Below, one piece after another: positions 56,252 to 64,000 of a stretch of DNA of 64,000 nucleotides. Each line of letters opens with the position of its first letter. Position 1 is the stretch's first letter. Made by a program: the position numbers and the translations under genes. The notes beneath the pieces were generated by a model. That model was not told where the DNA came from, did no database searches, and worked only from the letters and a program-made list of their open reading frames with translations. Source of the DNA: Galerina marginata (lineage: Eukaryota > Basidiomycota > Agaricomycetes > Agaricales > Galerinaceae). The DNA is taken from positions 1,054,001 through 1,118,000 of the forward strand of contig JAECYW010000022.1 of NCBI GenBank assembly GCA_023014335.1, in the 5' to 3' direction.

Positions 56252-58853
56252 CTAGAACCCCTGATCACGAAATAGGCATTTCTGACGATCTTCTTGGATG
56301 AAATCAGCAGCCTGATAGAGCCGTAATGTTTTCATCACTGCTCATACCATCGAAAGAGTGAATCTTACCCTTTCAGCGACCATGTATACAGTCGAAACCT
56401 GATCCCTCTCATGCTAGCATCGCCAGACTATAAGAATAGTAAATAGGTACTCACAATATGGGCGCTTATCGGAAAAGGAATAATAGAGGCATCTGCAGAT
56501 TATATAAATTCGCCGTTGATTTTCCTGAAGAACATCAACTCACCGACAACGCGGACGTTCTCAAGGCCATAAACCTTAAGTCTGGTATCTACGACACCTC
56601 CAAGTTCGGCAGGCATCATGGCTAGGGAGCCTACGACATGATTATCACTTGCCGCTGTCTCTTTTACCCATGATGTTAGTTCTTCGACTGTCTGCCTTCC
56701 TGGACCTGGTTCGTAATCCCCGTCGTATATAGAATCCAAAGGAGGGGTGCGAAGCATTGTTCTTGCGAGCTGAACTCCCTTGACATGAGTGGCTAGGTCT
56801 AATGGATGAGCATAATATGCCGGGTCTATATCAGCTGGGTCACTGGGATCCGAGGACGTAATATGTGTTCGACCACGAGAAAGAGGGCCGAAAAGAACAG
56901 CATTGATAGAGGAATACTTTCGTGGAGGTCGAATTTCCGGTGAAGTAGGGCCAGAGTATCCAGGTTCTGCTTGACGTTTCCTTAGAAGCAATGAACGAGG
57001 TTTGAGAAGAATACGGACCAAAATTAAGTTCAACTGGAGCAGATCGATTCTCTTCCCATAACTTCAGCATCAAAGCATGTTGCCATTCTATCCCTTTCGC
57101 CAAATTTTCATTGCCATTGGAAAACATTTCGGCGTAACGACGAAGATTATTCTTGGCGTCTTGTAGAGCATCCGCCAGTTCAGCGTCGTCAAAGAGCTGA
57201 GATGGAAGAGCAAGTCCCAGGGATCGAGGAGCAGCCGATAATAGTCCTATGGTTGAATTCAATGAGAATCACGAAACCGTTTCTGAGGAAGTGCTTACCC
57301 GTCCGGTTGTGATACCATAGTGCTCTCTGTTGTTGTTCAAATTCGGGATCCAGTCGAAGAGAATCCCGGGTCAAACTACCGCTATAAAATGAAAACTAAC
57401 TCAAAGGCGACTCTATAACTTACATGGCATTCGTAAAGGCGTTCGCCCAGCTATGGACGTGATCTGCGAACCGGAGTATCGAGGTCTTGCAAGTGCCTAA
57501 CAATAATCCAACGTACCTGCCAAATTTTCGCCTATAGTGGGCATATCCAAAACCGGTTCCACCCCAGCAGACCGCAGAATACTTCACGAAAGACATGAGA
57601 AACGATAATTGATTCGGGAAATTTGACCCACCTCGCATTACCAACACCTGAAAGTTCCAGGAACTTTGGGCTTCCGATGGCACCCGCCGACAAAATCACC
57701 TCTCTTCGGACACGAAATCGAGTAGTCTGTCCGTTTGTTGACCGGAACTCAACCCCGATTGCCCTGGGTTTCATGCCAGCAGGCGAAGAGTGGTCCCAAA
57801 GCATTTTGGTTGCAAGAACTTCAGTCAGAACAGTCAAGTTTGGCCGTTCGGAGAATGGTGTATAATAGGCGCAGACAGACGAACACCTAAAGTCTTATTG
57901 GGTAAGTAAGAGAATCGAAGAAGCCACTGAAACTAATACCGAGTGTTGTCGTGGGCATCCAGGGAATTTGACGACACGCCAACTGTTCCTTGAGGTTTTC
58001 CATCCGATAGATCCGGCGAGGGGCCAAAGCCCGACGCCTGTCTCCACATCTCGGATTGGGGGAAGAAGTAGTTGGGGAATCCGACCTTAACACGGCCCTC
58101 AGAGGACATTCCGTGGAATTGTTCTTGATATCGTGCGCCAGCAGCGATTTGATCCTGGTTTGGTGGCGTAAAAACCTCGGTCTTCTTGAAGTAAGGTAAC
58201 AGTGCCTCCCAAGTCCAGTTCGGGTCGTTGTTGTTCAGGGTACCCCAAGCATCGTACTGCGCCTTTTCTGCACGAGGCTAGGGAATGGAGGTTGAGATCC
58301 AACTTTCGAATTCTGGTGAGCAAAGGCACTCACGAATATCATGCTGTTGACTGTCGGGCGGCTAGTGGTTAGCTCAAAGTAATGGGGTTTTCTTAAAACA
58401 ACGCACTAATCGTCCCGCCTCCGAGGGCCTTTCCAGCTCCAATTGTTGCTTGTCTACCACCCAAGTGCTCTTGTGGAATGGTACTATACGCCCAGTTTAG
58501 AGTCGTGAAGGACTGCCCTGTGCCAATAAGTCCAGGGATATAAACCTGCGAAGACGCTGTCAACCACATGATTTAAAAAGCGGTATTGCACCAACCTCTG
58601 GTAAATGCTCCACATTCTGGCCTGCTTCGAGCACAGCGACAGAGACCGTTGGGTCTTCAGACAGACGGCTGGCTACGGCCAACCCGCTACAAGAAACTTC
58701 TGGATGATCCGATCCAAAATGTAAATTCCTAACTTACGCGGTACCACCACCAACAACGACATAATCGAATTCTTGAGTACCATCACGAGCATCAGGAGTC
58801 GTCAGATTCCGAAGGAAAGGAAATGGGAACAGCGAGAGGAAGCTAAAGCGCAT
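56252..58853 (-). CDS. GMC oxidoreductase (FAD-dependent alcohol/aryl-alcohol/glucose-oxidase family)
   Basis: Fourteen exons (minus strand): 58853-58738, 58686-58596, 58545-58407, 58350-58334, 58277-57940, 57886-57632, 57581-57517, 57463-57424, 57381-57299, 57246-57019, 56969-56544, 56492-56455, 56398-56369, 56311-56252; 641 aa. The FAD-binding fold begins DYVVVGGGTAG (residues 30-40) with the acidic LEAG loop after it. The GMC signatures around GGGTIINSM and EVILSAGAIGSPKFL are present. The catalytic pair is His568 (DNHVVGSLAMMP) and His611 (PISAHI), 43 residues apart as in glucose oxidase. The N-terminus (MRFSFLSLFPFPF) may be a short signal peptide. Fungal AA3 members make H2O2 or reduce quinones during plant-polymer decay; the substrate is not predictable by eye. 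Confidence 0.94.
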
Positions 58854-59873
58854 TGTATCAGCGCAAAATAGAAGCGACTACAGGCGCCTAGGAGGACTTA
58901 CCTCGAGAATTAGGCGGGGTGTCATATATTTACCCCCAAAACACAACGTTATCAGCGGAACGGTCATGAGGCAAGACAAAATATGTAAAACGATTGAATG
59001 CTTCAGGGACCGCGCGCTGCTTAGTAGGTTTGTGGCGGTTCTGGACGTCTCCCCCGAGCCAAAATTCAATAATGAAAATACTGGCTGAGACTTGAAGCAT
59101 TCTTGCATCAGACGTTCACAGTGCTGAGCAATCTATTCGAGAATTGATGGACTGAAGAACGGGCGCAGCAGGCCATACTATAGCGCGTTGGGTGGAAGGT
59201 GAAATGCTTGTTGGGCGGTCACCAGGTCAGATCTCGGGAAGCGGAATTTTAAAAGACGAGCTAAATGGCTTGATAAGGGTTATGTGAACCAAAGCCAGGT
59301 AAGACCCTTGGGTAATGTTCGTAACGTTCCGAGTCCTCCATTTATTAGAGAGTCACGGAATGAGGGAAGCAGAAGAAGAGCAAAGAGGCGAAATAACTGG
59401 TCACCGTTATTAGAGAGATTAGCACGGAAGGACAGAAACTGGACTCAAGGTTGGCCAGGGTCGACGAGGGAGACCGTGTTGTTAAATTACACACCCGTTA
59501 TCGAAACGGAAGCGACCTTGAAAACTTCGAGAACATCGTGGCAGAGACTGACAGAGCTGTCAGGTCGTTTTGGTAAGGTCATGCATTCTACTGATGAAAA
59601 TGGTTCAGGATACATCAGTCTTCCGTGTTCGCTGAATCTGACATACCAAACAACTTAATAATTACGTGTAGTCAACTATTCTGTTCGGATACGTGGCGTA
59701 GAATGCTTTCAAGGATACAAGTAGACAGACCCAACGGGCTGGCATCATCGAATGAATGGCATGCTTCGAGGCCGTCGGACCGATCGAACGAGGCGTTCCC
59801 AGTATCAAGGTAAGGCTAAACCCACATATAACGTTAATAAACACGACAGTAACCCCAAAAAATTATGTCACCG
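58854..59873. other. Intergenic upstream of the GMC gene
   Basis: 1.02 kb. A minus-strand frame at 59108-58878 is hydrophobic and ends in a GTAAGT, but it does not splice to the GMC frame in phase. A plus-strand frame at 59284-59658 is unsupported. It should contain the GMC promoter. Confidence 0.45.
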
Positions 59874-60705
59874 TTAAATCTTCATTTCGTCATCATCAGA
59901 TGCTTCGTTGTCCTTTGCCGCCACTTTTTCTGGAATTGCCGAAGTCTCCGTGTCGAAGCTCTTCTTTATAACATCATAGACGGCCTGTACACCCACTCTA
60001 GCCAGCTCCCTCGCTCGTGTGAGCTCGGTTGCATCGTATCTGCCCGAAGTGGACTTCCAGCTCGTCCATACACAATCCGAGTTTGAGCCTCCGATACCCG
60101 CTCCGTCGGCAAAAAGAAAAGCAAATGTGCCTCCGCCTTGTAACGAGTCAACTTCATCGTCTCCAGGATCAAGAATAAGGGTGCCATTCGATAGTCTTCC
60201 CACCGCGACTGCTGAGACAACCCCTCGCATTGGTACTGAGTTCGCGTTGAGCAACGCCAGAGAGCTGGCATTAATCATCGCGGCAGAAAGCCCCTCTTTC
60301 CAGGTAGAACTTCTCGGAGAGCTCAAGCTTTGGACCGTTAGTTGTACGAGCGTCCTGGGATTTTTGGTGAGGATCAGAGAAGGCTCGAGGCTTGATCGGA
60401 TCGTGGCTGCCAATGACTTCGCTTCTGTTGCAGGAACATTGGAAAGAGGTCGTACAAGGACTTCGAAAGTAGCTTTAGATGGGAGTTCAGCTGCTAATCT
60501 GACCTCAATGGGCCCTGAAAGAGAGGCCAATACGGCTGTATCACCTAGCTAAGAGCGTAAATATAAGCCCACACGAATTTTGCACCTCCAACTCACCAAA
60601 AGCAAACCTTGCAGAGCCATCCACCCTTGCTAATCCGGCATACGATACCTTCAACGGTCGTACTTCCTCGTTCCGTCGTTTATCGCGCCTTGGAGTTGCA
60701 GTCAT
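59874..60705 (-). CDS. RRP46: Exosome complex component RRP46 (RNase PH-like)
   Basis: Two exons (minus strand): 60705-60597 and 60544-59874; 259 aa. The N-terminus (RPLKVSYAGLARVDGSARFAFG, shown in part) leads into the RNase PH fold: GDTAVLASLSGPIEV, the ELPSKATFEV strand, then the catalytically inactive core typical of eukaryotic ring subunits, and an acidic C-terminus (SDDDEMKI). RRP46 is one of six RNase PH-type subunits of the exosome ring that degrades and trims RNA in nucleus and cytoplasm. A housekeeping gene; head-to-head with an F-box gene, 220 bp apart. Confidence 0.9.
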
Positions 60706-60925
60706 CGTTGAAAAGAAAGAAGATGAGAAAAACCAAATTCGAATCCGAAGGTTGTGCTGTGGAGAATCACGTGGTATCAATTGCACTGGCAGGGCCGCCA
60801 GAGCAAAGCTTGGACCGTACTTTCCACAATTTCCGAGTACTTTCTCCTGCCTTCGGTGCACTAAGTGAGTTTTCTAAATGCTTCGTCATAGAGTCATATC
60901 TAAATAACACGGCCAGGCCCGTAAC

Positions 60926-62419
60926 ATGCCACAACCATCAACATCAACATCAATAGTCCAGCAACCCAAGCATTTTGAAGCAGTCCCCGTCGAGTTATGG
61001 ATGAAAATCTTCGAACTTACAACGCCCAACGGCGCGGACGCCATTCCGCCCCATCGAAGTCGAGCTCCAATGTCAATATCGCATACCTGCGTTCTCTGGC
61101 GAATCATTGCTACCGAATCATCTTCTCTTTGGACTATAATATCTGCAAAAACGTATCCTCTTCTTCAAGCTGGAAGGAAATCGGAAGTTGGAATATCACC
61201 TCGGCTTCCATTAACAGATCTGTGGCTCAAGCGATCTAGGAATCTTCCGATATCAATCGACCTAGCAGGAACATGGGATTACCGAAATAACAAAAAGGTG
61301 AAGCAGTATTTCAGGAGACTCGCAGTCGATTTTTCAAGATGGAAATCAGCAAGTCTGGACCTCCGAAACTTTGGCAGCGAATGCAGAGCGGAGCTTGAAC
61401 GCCATGCTACAGGCGCATCCATGCTAGAAGACCTCAAAATCGATTTGGAGCTGGATTATAGGCGGTCAATTTTGCGCTCACTCCCCTCTGTAATTTGGAG
61501 AAATGCCCCACGCTTACGAACATTTTCGATCCGCATCGCCTGGGCTCATGAAGGCATGACCGACGACCTACTGAACTGGGCTACAGCGGCTCACATCCCT
61601 TATCGTCAGCTCACATACTTACAGCTTGACCTCAGCCATATCGAAGAGCAAACTATATCGGCAACACAAATAATCTCAATTTTTCGGCAATCGCTGGATC
61701 TTGTTTCGTGCTACATAACTTCAATCAGCCACGTCTGGAATTGGGAACCAGTATCGCCTCCAATTCTACTAAACAGCTTACGGCATCTTCATTTAAGCAC
61801 TGCCCAGCTCGATTTCGACCAAGGAGACACTTTGCCTCTCGCATGGCTATTGAATTGTCTCACAGCCCCATCTCTCGTCGCCTTGACCGTCGCATACGAC
61901 GTGTGTTGGGATCGAGAACAATTTTCATCCTTCATCATGCGCTCCTCGTGCTCCTTAGAGAATTTGTCCCTTTATGGCACACCGTTGGACCCCGAGGAGT
62001 TCATCGACTGTCTTAGAATCAACTCTTCACTCACGCAACTTCATCGAAGCCATCTCCCGGACAGCCGATCCTACATCAACTCGGAAGTGGTACAGGCTAT
62101 GACCGCCTGGGACAAACAAAAAGCAGAATTTTCGTTATGCCCAAACCTCCAAGAATTATCATTCGATCATTTCCTACAATTGTCTCGTGCTGAACGAGGT
62201 TTTTTAGGCCAGTTGCTCCAAAAACGTCTTCACCCCCCGTCTCGATCATCTTCATTCACAACACTGCAAGTCGTGCAACACGATCAGGACCTGGGAATGG
62301 GTTATCAAGTTCTGTCGTCAGAGTTTGATTGGTTGTGCCAACCACCACTAAACTTGACGATCAATCTGACGAAAGAGTTTCATGAGCCATGGCGAGTTGG
62401 GGATGGCCTTTGGCGCTAA
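60926..62419 (+). CDS. F-box protein with degenerate leucine-rich region, 3
   Basis: Single exon, 497 aa. The F-box is close to the N-terminus (residues about 18-70: FEAVPVELWMKIFELTTP, then ISHTCVLWRIIATESSSLW). The remainder has irregular leucine-rich strands (LRTFSIRIAW, LTYLQLDLS, LRHLHLSTAQL, LENLSLYG). It has no N-terminal coiled coil, unlike F-box proteins 1 and 2, so it belongs to a different subgroup. Probably an SCF adaptor. A decayed relative follows at about 62.7 kb. Confidence 0.86.
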   Translation: MPQPSTSTSIVQQPKHFEAVPVELWMKIFELTTPNGADAIPPHRSRAPMSISHTCVLWRIIATESSSLWTIISAKTYPLLQAGRKSEVGISPRLPLTDLWLKRSRNLPISIDLAGTWDYRNNKKVKQYFRRLAVDFSRWKSASLDLRNFGSECRAELERHATGASMLEDLKIDLELDYRRSILRSLPSVIWRNAPRLRTFSIRIAWAHEGMTDDLLNWATAAHIPYRQLTYLQLDLSHIEEQTISATQIISIFRQSLDLVSCYITSISHVWNWEPVSPPILLNSLRHLHLSTAQLDFDQGDTLPLAWLLNCLTAPSLVALTVAYDVCWDREQFSSFIMRSSCSLENLSLYGTPLDPEEFIDCLRINSSLTQLHRSHLPDSRSYINSEVVQAMTAWDKQKAEFSLCPNLQELSFDHFLQLSRAERGFLGQLLQKRLHPPSRSSSFTTLQVVQHDQDLGMGYQVLSSEFDWLCQPPLNLTINLTKEFHEPWRVGDGLWR

Positions 62420-62689
62420 TGCACAATCAATGGGTTTCACCAGTTGCTTAAAGTTGTATGTTCTTGCAAGAATTTATATGTTCTCAATACTCACATTTCA
62501 AGCATCGCGAAGTCAAGGGCGAAACGCAGTGAGATTCCGATCATTATCATAGGCTGACTATTGAGGCAGTCTTTAAAACCACCGCGAACCACGACCTCCC
62601 CAAGCCTCATCGAGGCCTCATCGATGACTTCGTTCCTCGACTCCATTCTACTAGTAAGGCCGTGTTGATTTTGTATACCGGGTCCTGAT

Positions 62690-62950
62690 GTCCCTCTGAG
62701 ATATGCAGTTTTCGGTGTGTCAAGCCTCATCAAAGGACAATATGATCCAAGCCAAGCGCCATATCAACGAAGTTCCCGTTAAATCTGAGGCACACTTGCT
62801 CCCCCATACGGCGAGTCGGCGACTAACCATTTCCCTACCAAGACCCAATCAGGCTCTACTGTCAGTATCGCACACTTGCGCCCTCTGGAGAAATATTTCC
62901 ACCGCTCTATGCCCGAGCTGTGGACCTCTATGTGTTCGATCGGACCGCCT
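62690..62950 (+). pseudogene. F-box gene relic
   Basis: A frame reading NEVPVKSEAH, then LLSVSHTCALWRNIS and a Leu/Pro/Cys segment parallels VPVELWMKIF...MSISHTCVLWRII of the adjacent F-box gene. The leucine-rich part is absent, no proper start exists and the F-box core helix is disrupted. It looks like a truncated duplicate of gene 60926-62419 or a sister. Confidence 0.55.
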
Positions 62951-63900
62951 TGAGTTTAGTAACCAGTGAATCCAGCTCGGGGCGTTCGGCGAATCGTACG
63001 CCATTAGCTAACAGATTCTCTGCCAAATACGCAACTTTAAGATTACCACCTCTAACATGTCCATATGCGTCAGCGTAAACCTCGTTAAACGCTTGGAGAA
63101 ATAGGACCATATCATCGTTCTTGGGTAGGGATGCAGACCCGATACCAGCAGATAAAGTGCCTTCAGGGAGCGTGTTGTGGCTATGAAATCGCAAGGCAGG
63201 ACATAGAATGCTGATTCACAATCGTTTTCTTGTTCGTGAGGGATCAGCGAATCATTGAGGAGGGCAGCTGACATGAATTGCCACGTTCCCTGGGAATAAG
63301 GTCAGGAATTGGATTTGCGAAAGTGGTGCACGCTTACCGTCCGAGATGGTCGTCGCGCAACTCCCGTTCCTCGATTCAAGTGACTTCCATTATCCTGGAC
63401 CGTGATGAGAATATTTGCGACACTGAAATCACGGTGAAGAATTTCGGCGCCGAAGAAGGCGCAGTCATACACTGTTGCGAGAGATTCAGGAGCTGGTCGA
63501 GCTAGGATCGAGTATAGTATTCTCACCTTGCCATGGCGTCCGCGATGGCGCCAATGAATTCGCGCGAGGAATTAAATTTGGTCAGTTTCCGACAGATAAC
63601 CTTCAATGACATTCGGCAGTGCCGCGGATAAGCTTTTCAGTCGAAATAACCTTCATTCTCAAGGTCTTCGACATAGAACCTCCAATAATCCTTGAGAAAG
63701 ACGAGTTCTCCGTTGGTCAAGTTGAAAGCCAAAACCTCACGAGTGGCTCGCAAAAAGGGGCTACAAGTTATGAGCGATGGATCAATAATCGGTTCGAGCC
63801 AGGGACCTCTGTTTCGGAAGTCAGGCATGTCGAAAAAAATACCTGTTGAGTGTAAGCTTCGATATATATATATGGAGGGTCTTGGGCAAAGGAATGAGTA
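62928..63900 (-). pseudogene. FunK1-type protein kinase relic
   Basis: On the minus strand, pieces appear in family order: FLRATREVLAF and LVFLKDYWR (N-lobe), FNSSREFIGAIADAM, then EILHRDFSVANILI (catalytic loop), ARRPSRT joined over a likely intron to GTWQFMSAALLND, and a C-terminal helical part (LFLQAFNEVYADAYGHV). A stop follows ENEGYFD, and the segment between ANILI and ARR is shortened so that the metal-binding Asp motif expected there (usually D-W-D) is missing. The usual several hundred N-terminal residues are absent, because the tRNA gene lies directly upstream. Almost certainly inactive. Confidence 0.65.
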
Positions 63901-63906
63901 AATGAC

Positions 63907-63913
63907 AAAAAAA
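63907..63913 (-). terminator. RNA polymerase III terminator of the tRNA gene
   Basis: A run of seven T on the minus strand, five bases after the discriminator base of the tRNA gene. Confidence 0.8.
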
Positions 63914-63918
63914 TCCCA

Positions 63919-64000
63919 TGGACACTGTGGGAGTTGAACCCACGACCTCACGCATTTACAATTTCATGCGAAGCGTGCGCGCTACCAACTGTGCCAAGAG
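63919..64000 (-). tRNA. tRNA-Ala (anticodon CGC) with 12-nt intron, first 3 nt beyond window
   Basis: Read on the minus strand: A-box TGGCACAGTTGG, anticodon stem CACGC/GCGTG with loop TTCGCA-(intron TGAAATTGTAAA)-T, variable loop AGGTC, and T-arm GTGGGTTCAACTCCCAC with a B-box. The 3' acceptor strand AGTGTCC and discriminator A follow. U at position 70 fits the alanine G3:U70 identity pair, but position 3 lies just outside the window. The visible part (82 nt) plus three missing bases equals 73 plus 12. Acceptor pair 5:68 appears mismatched. Confidence 0.85.

Noticed and set aside
58878..59108. Hydrophobic minus-strand frame as a first exon of the GMC gene
   Set aside because: Its GTAAGT donor is in phase 0 and cannot join the GMC frame without a stop.
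59284..59658. 124-codon plus-strand frame
   Set aside because: No recognisable domain, splice or composition bias; in a promoter-sized gap.

Overview
The window reads as nuclear DNA of a mushroom-forming basidiomycete (Agaricomycetes). Genes carry many short introns (mostly 42-66 nt, GT-AG). The gene content is typical of that class: NACHT-type STAND NTPases, F-box proteins with degenerate leucine-rich regions, a many-exon P450, laccase, a GMC oxidoreductase, a fungal phenylalanine ammonia-lyase and a FunK1-type kinase relic. I built the exon models by hand. Every multi-exon model below closes in phase with GT-AG junctions, apart from one GC-AG intron.

Positions 1-26365 are a tandem segmental array of about 8.3 kb units, all on the minus strand. 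Each unit pairs a NACHT gene (three complete: 1267-3741, 9646-12110, 17940-20381) with an upstream gene for a very acidic, low-complexity protein. Only the rightmost acidic gene is intact (21634-26365, about 1510 aa). The copies at 1-970, 4870-9340 and 13320-17695 lack the first third of the gene and are frameshifted. The array runs off the left edge. NACHT copy 1 is a mosaic: its P-loop half matches copy 3 and its 3' half matches copy 2.

Positions 27500-48430 hold a metabolic neighbourhood: a P450, an unknown 261-aa protein, a tandem pair of PPxY-motif proteins, phenylalanine ammonia-lyase, a divergently transcribed isopenicillin-N-synthase-type 2-oxoglutarate dioxygenase, a monocarboxylate-type MFS transporter and a secreted laccase. 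Together these could make, export and oxidise a cinnamate-derived product; this is inferred from adjacency and family knowledge only. A weakly conserved dispersed repeat occurs in opposite orientations at about 30.6 and 46.0 kb.

Positions 49100-64000 hold a small conserved protein, two F-box genes, a beta-carbonic anhydrase, a GMC oxido-reductase, the exosome subunit RRP46, a third F-box gene, an F-box relic, a broken FunK1 kinase relic and an intron-containing tRNA-Ala(CGC) cut by the right edge.
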